From assembly GCF_021353265.1 (NCBI RefSeq), contig NZ_JAJTWU010000002.1:558001-622000 (forward strand): a stretch of 64,000 nucleotides of DNA. The letters run 5' to 3'. Position 1 is the stretch's first letter. Each line of letters opens with the position of its first letter. Shown here one piece after another: positions 19,866-30,087 of the stretch. The DNA comes from Pelomonas cellulosilytica (GTDB taxonomy: Bacteria; Pseudomonadota; Gammaproteobacteria; Burkholderiales; Burkholderiaceae_C). The position numbers were made by a program, and so were the translations under genes. The notes under the pieces were generated by a model. The model was not told the origin of the DNA and ran no database searches. It saw nothing but the letters and a program-made list of their open reading frames with translations.

Positions 19866-20498
19866 ATGACTGTTAACGCTCCCGTCGCCCGCACCCCCCG
19901 CGCCGCCACCCTTCGCAAGCAAGAAACCATCCTGGTTGAGGCCGAACGGCAATTCGCCCGGTACGGCTTCGAGGGTGTCAGCCTGGACAGCATCGCTGCG
20001 GCGCTGGACCTTTCGCGCCAGAACCTGCTGTATCACTGGCCCAGCAAGGAAGACCTCTACCGCGCCGTACTCGACAGCGTCATGGGTGAGTGGATGGCCA
20101 GCATGACGGCCATCACGCAGGCCGACGAGCCAGAAGCCGCCATCCAGAGCTATGTGGCGGTGAAGCTGCGCTTCAGCCGCGAGCGCGCCACCGGCAACGC
20201 CGTCTTCACTCGCGAGATCATGGCCGGCGCGCCGCGCTACCAGGACGTACTGAAGGCCCAGGTCATGCCGCTGCTGCACGCCGACGTGGCGCGCTTCGAG
20301 CGCTGGGCAGACGAAGGCCGCGTGCGCCGCATCGACTTCACGCACTTGATGTTCCTGATCTGGTCGTCCACGCAGGCCTATGCCGACCTGGGCCCGCAGT
20401 TCGCGCTCTACATGGGTAAGCCGGCGCTGGACGAGGCCGACTTCGAGCGTGCACGACTGCTGCTGACGGAACTGATCTGGCGCAGCCTGCAGCCATGA
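19866..20498 (+). CDS. rutR: TetR family regulator, RutR-like
   Basis: A 210-residue TetR-type repressor. The N-terminal helix-turn-helix is visible (GFEGVSLDSIAAALDLSRQNLLYHWPSKEDLY). The C-terminal domain follows RutR: TREIMAGAPRYQDVLKAQVM and LMFLIWSSTQAYADLGPQF with GKPALDEADF align well with E. coli RutR (MIWASTQHYADFAPQ, GKTLDD). RutR senses uracil or thymine and controls pyrimidine catabolism. It is divergent from preT-preA-mmsA-hydA, which fits. The ATG at 19866 is chosen; a GTG seven codons upstream is possible. The stop overlaps the next gene by four bases (ATGA). Confidence 0.87.
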   Translation: MTVNAPVARTPRAATLRKQETILVEAERQFARYGFEGVSLDSIAAALDLSRQNLLYHWPSKEDLYRAVLDSVMGEWMASMTAITQADEPEAAIQSYVAVKLRFSRERATGNAVFTREIMAGAPRYQDVLKAQVMPLLHADVARFERWADEGRVRRIDFTHLMFLIWSSTQAYADLGPQFALYMGKPALDEADFERARLLLTELIWRSLQP

Positions 20499-20935
20499 CG
20501 ACACGCCGCGCCGCGCTGCTCGCGCTGTCGGCACTGCCGGCCGCCGTGAGTGGCGCGCCGCCCGACGAAATCGTGGCGCACCTGAAGGCCCAGGCTGATG
20601 CGTGGGACCGCGCCATCCTCGCCAAGGACCGTGCCGCCATCGAGGCCAACATGGCCGACGACTTCCGCCAGATCGATGGCCGCGGCGACGTCGAGACCAA
20701 GGCCAGCTTCGTTGACGGCCTGGTGTCGCCCGACCTGCATCTGGACCCGTACACCGTCGAGGAGTTCGACGTGCGCGTCTACGGCGATACCGCGCTGCTC
20801 AGCGGCCGCACCCGCATGACCGGCCGCTACCGGGGCCAGCCGTTCAAGACGCACTACCGCTACATCGACGTCTACGTGAAGCAAGGCGGCGCATGGAAGA
20901 TCGTCAGCGTGCAGATCAGCCGGATGCCGGATTGA
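20495..20935 (+). CDS. exported NTF2-like (SnoaL/DUF4440 type) protein
   Basis: A 146-residue protein with an N-terminal signal (MTTRRAALLALSALPAAVSG) followed by an NTF2-fold domain. Typical elements are AHLKAQADAWDRAILAKDRA, the NMADDFRQIDGRG strand, YTVEEFDVRVYGDTALLSGR and the final GGAWKIVSVQISRM strand pair. Such single domains may bind small molecules, or catalyse isomerase- or hydrolase-type reactions; none can be assigned here. The start overlaps the RutR-like gene by four bases, so the two are co-translated. Whether it has any part in pyrimidine use is unknown. Confidence 0.8.
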   Translation: MTTRRAALLALSALPAAVSGAPPDEIVAHLKAQADAWDRAILAKDRAAIEANMADDFRQIDGRGDVETKASFVDGLVSPDLHLDPYTVEEFDVRVYGDTALLSGRTRMTGRYRGQPFKTHYRYIDVYVKQGGAWKIVSVQISRMPD

Positions 20936-20962
20936 AAGCCGGTACGCGGGCAGCGAGCCCAA

Positions 20963-21751
20963 TCACCCCCGACGCTTGAGCCGGTACATCGCCACGCCGC
21001 AGCACAGCACCGTGAACCCCAGTAGTCCGGCCAGCGCCATCGCGGGCGGGATGAAGCGGAACTTCTCGACCCCGCCCGCAGCGAACACGAGCTGGCTCAG
21101 GTGGAACTGTGGCCAGAACGGCGCCTGGAAGTGCAGCGACGCCGGCAGCGGGAAGAAGATGCCCGACAGGTACATGCCCGGCAGGTAGATGAGGTTGGCG
21201 AAGCCGGGTGCAGCGGCGCCGCTGGTGAGCGAGCCCACCATCAGACCCAGCGCGCAGAACGGCAGCGTGCCGACGGCCAGCATGGCGCTCATTGCGGCGA
21301 GCTGCCCGGCGCTGAGGCCCGTGCGCCCGCTGATCGCCGTGGCCACGAGGAGGGGCAGGTAGGCCAGCGTGCCGCAGGCGGCGCCCGCCGTGACCTTGGC
21401 CAACACCCATGCGCCGGGCGGCGCGGGCTGGGCGCGCTTGAGCGTCAGCAGCCCCTGCTCGCGCTCCTGCGCCAGCGATGGGCACGTGGCGAACACGGCC
21501 GCCATCGTCACGGCCATCAGCGAGAAGCCGCCGAACATGAAGCGGGCTGCGTCCGGGTCCTTGGCCGTCATGTCGCCGGCGACGGCGAACGCGAACAGCA
21601 GGTACAGGCCCAACGGCAGCAGGAACATCGGCAGCGCGAAGGCTGGCGCGCGCAGCAGGCGCACGAGTTCCAGTCGCATTTCCACGGAGTAGGGCGAGGG
21701 GTGGTGGAGCAGCGCGACGGCCGCAGCGGTGGGGGCGAAGGTGGTACTCAT
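20963..21751 (-). CDS. ABC-2 type transporter permease
   Basis: A 262-residue inner-membrane permease with six hydrophobic segments. It has the ABC-2 pattern: RLELVRLLRAPAFALPMFLL at the start, CPSLAQEREQGLLTLKRAQP in the first cytoplasmic loop, and the MYLSGIFFPLPASLHF element before the last helices. It overlaps the acyltransferase-ATPase fusion gene by four bases (ATGA) and is most likely the membrane partner of that ATPase. The transported substrate is unknown. It is the last gene of the GntR-led operon and converges with the NTF2-like gene. Confidence 0.88.
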   Translation of the reverse strand: MSTTFAPTAAAVALLHHPSPYSVEMRLELVRLLRAPAFALPMFLLPLGLYLLFAFAVAGDMTAKDPDAARFMFGGFSLMAVTMAAVFATCPSLAQEREQGLLTLKRAQPAPPGAWVLAKVTAGAACGTLAYLPLLVATAISGRTGLSAGQLAAMSAMLAVGTLPFCALGLMVGSLTSGAAAPGFANLIYLPGMYLSGIFFPLPASLHFQAPFWPQFHLSQLVFAAGGVEKFRFIPPAMALAGLLGFTVLCCGVAMYRLKRRG

Positions 21752-23841
21752 GCGGCCTCCTGGGTCAGTTCATTGAACGCCTCGTTGAGCCCGGCCTGCT
21801 TCACTTCCAGGCGGGTCAGCAGCGGGTCGGCCGCGAGCAGCCGGCGCACGACGCCCTCGGCATCGGTGGCGACGATGGCTAGCTGCATCGCGTCGCCGCT
21901 GACGTCCACGACGCCAGGCCAGCGGCGCAGCTCGGCGGTGGGCAACGTCGTCGCGCAGCGGATGTGGCGGCGCGACACCTGCGCCCGCATCTCGTCCACG
22001 CTGCCCGAGGCCACCACCCGGCCGTGCGCCAGCACCGCCACGCGGGTGGCCAGCGCCTCGGCTTCCTCAAGGTAGTGCGTCGTCAGCAGCACCGAGCAGC
22101 CTTCGCGCAGCAGGCCGCGGATATTGGCCCACATCGCCTCACGGGCCTTCACGTCGAGACCCACGGTGGGCTCGTCCAGGAACAGCACTTGGGGTCGGCC
22201 GCAGATGGCGAGCGCGAACTGCACCTGCCGCTTCTGGCCGCCGGAGAGCTTGCCGTAGGGGCGGTGAGCCAGGTCCACGATGCCGGCCTGCTCCAGCGCC
22301 TGCCTCACGGTCAGCGGCGCCGGGTAGTAGCTGCACGACAGGGCGACGAGCTCATGCACCTTCAGGTCCTTGGGCAGCTCGACGTCCTGCATCATCACGC
22401 CCAGCCCCAAGCGGTGTTCCAGCGACTGGGGTTCGCCGCCAAGCAGCCGCACCACGCCGGTGTCGGCATCGTTCAGGCCCAGCCACAGCGAGATGGCGGT
22501 GGACTTGCCCGCGCCGTTCGGACCCAGCAGCGCGAGCAGTTCGCCGCGATGCAGCTCCAGGTCGACGCGGCTGAGCGCATCGAGCTTGCCGTAGCGCTTG
22601 GACACGCCCTGCAGCGATGCGACGACGTCGCCCGTCGGCGCCGCCACGGGTGACGGCGCCACGGCCTGGCGCGGATGACGCCTGCCGTTGAGCACCTGGC
22701 CGATGAGCGTGCTGCGCACCAGCGCGTGATAGCTCAGCAGCAGCAGGGCCAGGCTCGCGAGCATGACGAGCGGGTACTTGACGGCCCAGTGCAGCGGCCA
22801 GTCGCCGACCCACACCTGCAGCGCCGCCACGACGGGCAGGTGCACGAGGTAGATCCAGTACGACGCATCCGCCACGTAGCGCACGGCCGGGCGGTGGCCG
22901 GACAGGAAGCGCAGCGCCACGCCGGTGACCGCGAAGCTCCATGACCAGGCCGAGGCGACGAAGGCCAGCGCGAAGACGAGCAGGGGCTGCTGGGCCATGC
23001 CGACCGGTGGCTGGGTCTTCATCACGTACAGGCAGACGGCGGACGACGCGATGGCCAGCACAAGGTGCGGCAGCCACCGCGCGCGTAGCGCCGACAGCGC
23101 CCCTGGCGCCCGGTGAACGAGCCAGCCGAACGAGAAGGCCGTGCCGTAGGCCAGCGTGGCCGGCAGCTCCGGTACGAGGGAGTGATCGGGCGTCGGGATC
23201 CCCATCCACGGGAACCAGCCCGGCAGCGACACCAGCAGCAGCGCCAGCGGCAGGCCCAGCATCGACGCGGCGGCCGGCCAGCGCAGGGCGGCCGCCACTC
23301 CGCGGTCGACGCGGCCGCGCAGGGCTTCGCCGCGGTCCAGCCGTGCCATGACACCGCGGCCCAGCAGCACCGCGGCGTACAGCCACAGCAACTGGTACAG
23401 GAACCACAGATGCATCAGCGGCAGCGCGCCGAACGCCTGGGGCATCTCGGGCATCGCTGGCGGTGCGCCGTGGAAGACCTTGTTCATCCCCAGGCCCCAC
23501 ACGAAGGCGATGGCCGGGAACAGCACGAGCCAGCCGACGACCAGCGGCACGGCGATGCGCTGGGCGCGGTTGGCCAAGAAGCCCCGCGTACCGAGGCGCT
23601 GGTGCAGCAGCCGGCCGAAGAAGCCGGCGATGAAGAAGAACAGCGTCATGCGGAAGCTGTGCATGACAAAGCTCGCATCGCCGAGCAAGGCGCTGGGCGA
23701 GTTGTCGGTCATGGCCCATAGGCCGGGCGGCAGTCCGGGGATGAAGGACAGCGTCGCGTGGAAGGCCACGCCCAGCAAAAGGGCAAAGCTCCGCACTGCG
23801 TCGAGGGCATGCAGCCTCTCGCCGTTGGGTTGGGTGTTCAT
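21748..23841 (-). CDS. fusion of membrane acyltransferase (family 3/OpgC-like) and ABC ATPase
   Basis: A single 697-residue reading frame joins two domains. Residues 1 to about 390 are a multi-helix acyltransferase-3/OpgC-like membrane protein (LHALDAVRSFALLLGVAFHA with its Arg and His, RMTLFFFIAGFFGRLL, YWIYLVHLPVVAALQVW). A Pro/Ala linker (about 395-405) leads into a complete ABC-2 type ATPase: Walker A GPNGAGKST near 438, signature LSGGQKRQ near 530, Walker B VLFLDEPT near 551, then TTHYLEEAEALATRVAVL. No start with a ribosome site is seen at the junction, and the frame is open throughout. The permease gene overlaps its end. A natural fusion is favoured: an enzyme that acylates a carrier or glycan and the motor that exports or flips it. 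Start ATG after AAGGAA. Confidence 0.85.
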   Translation of the reverse strand: MNTQPNGERLHALDAVRSFALLLGVAFHATLSFIPGLPPGLWAMTDNSPSALLGDASFVMHSFRMTLFFFIAGFFGRLLHQRLGTRGFLANRAQRIAVPLVVGWLVLFPAIAFVWGLGMNKVFHGAPPAMPEMPQAFGALPLMHLWFLYQLLWLYAAVLLGRGVMARLDRGEALRGRVDRGVAAALRWPAAASMLGLPLALLLVSLPGWFPWMGIPTPDHSLVPELPATLAYGTAFSFGWLVHRAPGALSALRARWLPHLVLAIASSAVCLYVMKTQPPVGMAQQPLLVFALAFVASAWSWSFAVTGVALRFLSGHRPAVRYVADASYWIYLVHLPVVAALQVWVGDWPLHWAVKYPLVMLASLALLLLSYHALVRSTLIGQVLNGRRHPRQAVAPSPVAAPTGDVVASLQGVSKRYGKLDALSRVDLELHRGELLALLGPNGAGKSTAISLWLGLNDADTGVVRLLGGEPQSLEHRLGLGVMMQDVELPKDLKVHELVALSCSYYPAPLTVRQALEQAGIVDLAHRPYGKLSGGQKRQVQFALAICGRPQVLFLDEPTVGLDVKAREAMWANIRGLLREGCSVLLTTHYLEEAEALATRVAVLAHGRVVASGSVDEMRAQVSRRHIRCATTLPTAELRRWPGVVDVSGDAMQLAIVATDAEGVVRRLLAADPLLTRLEVKQAGLNEAFNELTQEAA

Positions 23842-23850
23842 GGAAGTTCC

Positions 23851-24519
23851 TTAGAGGAAGTCGCGCCTTCGGGCGGCGATGAACAGGGGCAGGGACAGGA
23901 CGCCCAGCGTCAGGACCAGCTCGGCGCCGAGCAGCTCCCAGAACATGGCGTTCCAGACGGGGACGGGGCCGGCCATGTACCGGCCGACTTCGGGGATGCG
24001 TCCGATGCCCATCATGAAGAGCGAGACGGACATGTTCGTCAGCACGACGACGGCGACCATGCCGCCTTCGGAGCGGATGTGCAGCGCGCCGCTCAGCACC
24101 AGCGAGAAGTTCAGCAGCAGGTAGCCGCACAGCAACACGGCAAACGGCAGCAGTCCGTCCGCGATGCCCGGCATCGCGACCACCAGCGCCACTGCGGCCG
24201 CGCACAGCGGCGCCCAGGCGAGCAGGAAGCACAGCAGCAGCCCCAGCAGCTTGGCGCGCACATAAGTGGCCGGGTCCAGCGGCAGGCTCAGCACGAATGG
24301 CAGGGCCCGCTCTTTGCGCTCGCCCGCGACGCCGAAGATGGCGATCAACACTCCCAGCGCGATGATGGCCGTCAGCCAGACGAGGAAGCCCACGTTGAAC
24401 CCCAGCTCGCCTCCGGCGGACATCAACACGCCGGCGATGCCGGCCGCGACGGTGCCGGCGATCAGCCAGCGATGCAAGTGGAGCTCCTTGGCGACGAGCT
24501 TGCGCGTGAGCAGGTTCAT
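23851..24519 (-). CDS. ABC transporter permease (YtrC/D-like)
   Basis: A 222-residue membrane protein with about six hydrophobic segments. It begins MNLLTRKLVAKELHLHRWL, followed by helices and a loop with GVAGERKERALPFVLSLPLD typical of small ABC-2 permeases. The C-terminus is a helix ending in RRRDFL. The start at 24519 overlaps the stop of the upstream ATPase gene by four bases (ATGA), so it is the permease of that ATPase. The next gene, the acyltransferase-ATPase fusion, starts nine bases after its stop. The substrate is unknown; YtrA-type operons in other bacteria often respond to cell-envelope stress. Confidence 0.85.
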   Translation of the reverse strand: MNLLTRKLVAKELHLHRWLIAGTVAAGIAGVLMSAGGELGFNVGFLVWLTAIIALGVLIAIFGVAGERKERALPFVLSLPLDPATYVRAKLLGLLLCFLLAWAPLCAAAVALVVAMPGIADGLLPFAVLLCGYLLLNFSLVLSGALHIRSEGGMVAVVVLTNMSVSLFMMGIGRIPEVGRYMAGPVPVWNAMFWELLGAELVLTLGVLSLPLFIAARRRDFL

Positions 24520-25409
24520 GAGCCGCTGGCCTCCCGGGCTTGTCTGCTGTGCATGACGGTGGCGACGAAGATTTCCTCCAGGCTCATGCGCTGCACGGCC
24601 TGCACCGAAGCGCCGAGCCGGGCGAGCAGGTCGTCGGAAAAGTCGTCCACGGTGACGGTGGCGAGCGCGCCGTCTCGGTCGCAGGCGACGATCTCGGGCA
24701 GCGCAGGCAGCGGCCCGTCCAGGCGCAGCTGCAGGCGGCGCCAGCGGTCGAGAAAGTCCTCCTTGTCGCTCGCGGCGACGACGCGCCCGCGGTCGATGAA
24801 GGTGATGCGGTCGGAGATGCGCTCCACGTCCACGGTGTTGTGGGAGGAGAAAAGGATGGACCGGCGGTCGTCGCGCAGCACGTCCATCACCTCGGCCAGC
24901 AGCTCGTGGCGCGCCACCGGGTCCAGGCTCGCGGTCGGTTCGTCCAGCACCAGCAGGCGCGGACGGCGGGCGAGCGCCAGCAGCAGCAGCGCCTTGGCAT
25001 GCTCGCCGCTGGACAGGCTTTTCACCGGCTGCGCGGCGCGCAGGCCGAAGCGCCTGAGCAGCGTGGCCGCATAGCCGGCGTCCCAGCCGGGGTAGATGGC
25101 GGCAATGAAGTCCATGTGCCACTGCAGCGTGGCGTGCTGGAACAGCCGCATGTCGTCGCTGACGTAGCCCACGCCGGCCTTGGCGGCCGCCTGGTCGGCC
25201 GGCATGGCGTGGCCCAGCAGGCGGATTTCGCCCGCGTCGGGCGACAGCAGCCCCATCAGCAGCTTGATGGTGGTGCTCTTGCCCGCGCCATTGGGGCCGA
25301 CGAGGCCCATGATCTGGCCGGGCTCCAGCGCCAGCGACACCGCCTCCAGCGTGAAAAACGGGAAGGCCTTGCGCACGCCGCGCATGTCGATGACGGGGGG
25401 GGCGTTCAC
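24516..25409 (-). CDS. ABC transporter ATP-binding protein (YtrB-like)
   Basis: A 297-residue cytoplasmic ATPase. It has Walker A GPNGAGKST near residue 40, signature SLSSGEHAKA near 130, Walker B LLVLDEPTASLD near 150 and the switch SSHNTVDVERIS. The signature has SSGE in place of SGGQ, which is common in YtrB-type proteins. It starts within the stop of the GntR gene (four-base overlap) and ends within the start of the permease gene, so regulator, ATPase and permease are translationally coupled. The C-terminal 90 residues form an accessory domain of unknown role. Confidence 0.9.
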   Translation of the reverse strand: MNAPPVIDMRGVRKAFPFFTLEAVSLALEPGQIMGLVGPNGAGKSTTIKLLMGLLSPDAGEIRLLGHAMPADQAAAKAGVGYVSDDMRLFQHATLQWHMDFIAAIYPGWDAGYAATLLRRFGLRAAQPVKSLSSGEHAKALLLLALARRPRLLVLDEPTASLDPVARHELLAEVMDVLRDDRRSILFSSHNTVDVERISDRITFIDRGRVVAASDKEDFLDRWRRLQLRLDGPLPALPEIVACDRDGALATVTVDDFSDDLLARLGASVQAVQRMSLEEIFVATVMHSRQAREASGS

Positions 25410-25795
25410 TCTGCTGCCTCCTTGGGGGGCAGCACCCCGCGCAGGCGGTCGACGAGAGCGTCATCCGCCATGCCAAGTGTGCGCGCGATGCGGGCGGCGG
25501 CTTCAAGGTGGCCGTCGAGCTCAGCGCGCTGGGCCGCTTGCGCGAGGTCCTGCGCGTCGGCCACGAAGGAGCCCTTGCCGTGGCGGGTCACGATGACGCC
25601 TTCCGTCTCGAGGTCGAGATAGGCGCGCTTGACGGTAATGACGCTGACCCTCAGGTCAGCCGCGAGTGCGCGGATGGATGGCATCTCTTTCCCCGGCGGC
25701 CAATCCCCCGAGGCGACGCGCCGTCGCACCTGCTCGACGATCTGCAGGTACATCGGCCGCGCATCGGCCTGGGAAATCAGGATTCCACTGTGCAT
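25406..25795 (-). CDS. GntR family regulator, YtrA subfamily
   Basis: A 129-residue repressor. It has a winged helix with PMYLQIVEQVRRRVASGDWP and SIRALAADLRVSVITVKRAY, closed by GVIVTRHGKGSFVAD, and a short C-terminal helical dimerisation tail instead of a ligand domain. This short form defines the YtrA subfamily, whose members control adjacent ABC transporter genes. The ATG at 25795 has no ribosome site; a promoter with its -10 nine bases upstream suggests a leaderless transcript. A GTG-rich near-palindrome covering the -10 region (TGTG...GTGCACA) may be its own operator. Confidence 0.9.
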   Translation of the reverse strand: MHSGILISQADARPMYLQIVEQVRRRVASGDWPPGKEMPSIRALAADLRVSVITVKRAYLDLETEGVIVTRHGKGSFVADAQDLAQAAQRAELDGHLEAAARIARTLGMADDALVDRLRGVLPPKEAAE

Positions 25796-25804
25796 TGTGT
25801 GTAT

Positions 25805-25833
25805 ATAGTATGTGCACAGTTGGGCGAATGCAA
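25805..25833 (-). promoter_or_regulatory. sigma-70 promoter of the GntR operon, leaderless
   Basis: On the minus strand TTGCAT (25833-25828), a 17-base spacer and TACTAT (25810-25805) form a good sigma-70 promoter. The predicted start site falls within three bases of the ATG at 25795, so the mRNA would have essentially no leader. TGTGCACA within the spacer and the TGTGTATATAGTA stretch over the -10 and start codon could bind the GntR regulator. Confidence 0.55.
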
Positions 25834-25843
25834 GGCGAAAACG

Positions 25844-25870
25844 ACGACGGCGGCCTCGGGCCGCCGTCGT
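25844..25870 (-). terminator. intrinsic terminator of the HD-GYP-like gene
   Basis: ACGACGGCGGCC-TCG-GGCCGCCGTCGT is a perfect 12-base-pair hairpin 15 bases after the stop at 25886. On the minus strand it is followed by CGTTTTCG. It separates the HD-GYP-like gene from the GntR promoter, whose -35 begins ten bases further on. Confidence 0.7.
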
Positions 25871-25885
25871 GGTCGCACTTCGTGG

Positions 25886-27088
25886 TCAGAGCCGCAGCAA
25901 GGCGTCGAGGTTCACGCGCAGCTTCAGCTCGGCCGGCGCTAGGCTGGCTGTGATGGCCTGCGCCGCCAGCCGCGTGTCGCGCGGGACCGGGTTGCTCAGC
26001 GGGCTGCCGCTCTTGCCCAGCAGCGCCGCCACCAGGGGCTCGTTGGCGCTGTAGCCGCGCTTGAAGACGATGCCAACTTCGCCGTTGGCCAGCCGCACGA
26101 TGCTGCCCGGTGGGTACAGGCCCACGGTCTTGATGAGGGCGGCGCCGGCTTCGTCGGGCTGCCCCAGTTCGTCCAGGAAGACGGCGCGCGCCGCTGCCGC
26201 ACCGCTCATCGCCTTGCGGCTGCGGCGGGGCGACAGCCGGGCGCCGAACAGGTCGATGCGCTGCAGCAGCCGGGCCAGCATCTCTCCCGGCCCGCGCGGC
26301 GCCAGCGGACCGGGGCCGGCCTCGTGGTGCAGACGCACGGCCGTCAGCCAGGCTTCGTTCGTGATGCCCGCGCTCGCCAGCCGCCCTGCGGCCTGTTCGC
26401 CGTGGAGAGACAGCGACTGCCGCTGCGCCTGCGTGGCCGGTCCGGCCTGTGCGGCGAGACGGTCCTGCGTGTCGCCGGCGCCGTAGTTCATCGTCAGCGC
26501 GGCGCCCTGCAGCGCCTCGCGCAGTTCCGGTGCCAGGCTCAGTTGGCGGGCGACGAGGTCGCACAGCAACAGCGCCAGCAGCCCATGCCGGGCGCTGTAG
26601 TCTTCAAACGCCTGGCTGCTCTCGAAGATCAGCAGCATCAGCGTGGCGTCGGGCTGGGCATTCAGCCGCTTGAGCGCCGTGTCGCGCAACTGCGCCAGCC
26701 GGCCGGCGAAGTCGTGCGGCTCGGCCTCGCGCAACAGGCTGCGCACATGCAGCAGCAGGTCAGACCAGGCTTCCCGCGGGCCGAGTTCTGGCTTGGCGGG
26801 TGCCTGCTGTTCGAGCCGGAAGCTGCCGTCTGCCTTGGCGATGTCGGCCAGCGGCACGTCCTGCATAACGAGGGTATCGAGCCGGTGGGCCAGCGCGCGC
26901 TGGTATTCCATCGTGGCGTCGGACTGCACCCAGGCGCCGCCTTCGACGAGGCCGCGCACCAGCGGCGAGTCGCGCAACACCTGCCCCCGCGCGAACAGCA
27001 GCTGGCCGCCGGCGTCGAACAGGTCATACGGGAGTGTCATGCCCACACGCAGCGTGCGTGCCGGCAGGGGGATCAGGTCGGAGGCCAT
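25886..27088 (-). CDS. degenerate HD-GYP domain protein
   Basis: A 400-residue cytoplasmic protein. The N-terminus (TLRVGMTLPYDLFDAGGQLL) resembles the small domain that precedes HD-GYP in betaproteobacteria. The central helical region corresponds to HD-GYP: HGLLALLLCDLVARQL, then AALTMNYG where the metal-binding HDIG is expected, then LHGEQAAGRL and LHHEAGPGP in place of HHE...DGSGYP. A C-terminal segment (LYPPGSIVRLANGEVGIVFK) matches the usual tail. With HD and GYP residues missing, cyclic-di-GMP hydrolysis is unlikely; a binding or regulatory role is inferred. The start ATG at 27088 avoids the divergent riboswitch; an in-frame ATG at 27175 would overlap it. Confidence 0.78.
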   Translation of the reverse strand: MASDLIPLPARTLRVGMTLPYDLFDAGGQLLFARGQVLRDSPLVRGLVEGGAWVQSDATMEYQRALAHRLDTLVMQDVPLADIAKADGSFRLEQQAPAKPELGPREAWSDLLLHVRSLLREAEPHDFAGRLAQLRDTALKRLNAQPDATLMLLIFESSQAFEDYSARHGLLALLLCDLVARQLSLAPELREALQGAALTMNYGAGDTQDRLAAQAGPATQAQRQSLSLHGEQAAGRLASAGITNEAWLTAVRLHHEAGPGPLAPRGPGEMLARLLQRIDLFGARLSPRRSRKAMSGAAAARAVFLDELGQPDEAGAALIKTVGLYPPGSIVRLANGEVGIVFKRGYSANEPLVAALLGKSGSPLSNPVPRDTRLAAQAITASLAPAELKLRVNLDALLRL

Positions 27089-27174
27089 CGATCGTCGATT
27101 CTGTAACGCCTTCGGCACCGGCAACCCGTTCTTGAGCGTCGGCGAAGGGCCGGCTGCGTAGAATTCCCGCCTCA

Positions 27175-27252
27175 TCCGAGGAGCGCTGCGAGGGCTGATG
27201 CCTGCTTCATTCCCCCAGGCTCGGATCGTTCCAAACGGCGCTCATCGATCCT
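27175..27252 (+). ncRNA. S-adenosylhomocysteine (SAH) riboswitch
   Basis: The leader of the metH gene matches the SAH riboswitch pattern. P1 pairs TCCGAG (27175-27180) with CTCGGA (27220-27225). The pseudoknot pairs GAGCGC (27181-27186) with GCGCTC (27238-27243), and the conserved GAGGAGCGCTGCGA, CCAGGCTCGG and AACGGCGCTCA blocks are all present. SAH riboswitches turn expression on when SAH accumulates, here favouring regeneration of methionine. A TAGAAT -10 candidate (27159-27164) places the transcript start just before P1. The metH ATG is 19 bases after the aptamer, so control is probably on translation or at a site within this short gap. Confidence 0.93.
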
Positions 27253-27270
27253 CAGCCCGAGCCGCCATCG

Positions 27271-29967
<2,697 letters not shown>

Positions 29968-30087
29968 AACACCCGCAGCATCTGCTTACCTCCTCGCGGG
30001 CGCTGCGAGGCGCTGTCCTACAACGCGAGGCGGGGAGGGCGGGCATGCTGCTTGCCATATTCACTACCCGGTTCCCGGAGGCCCTCC

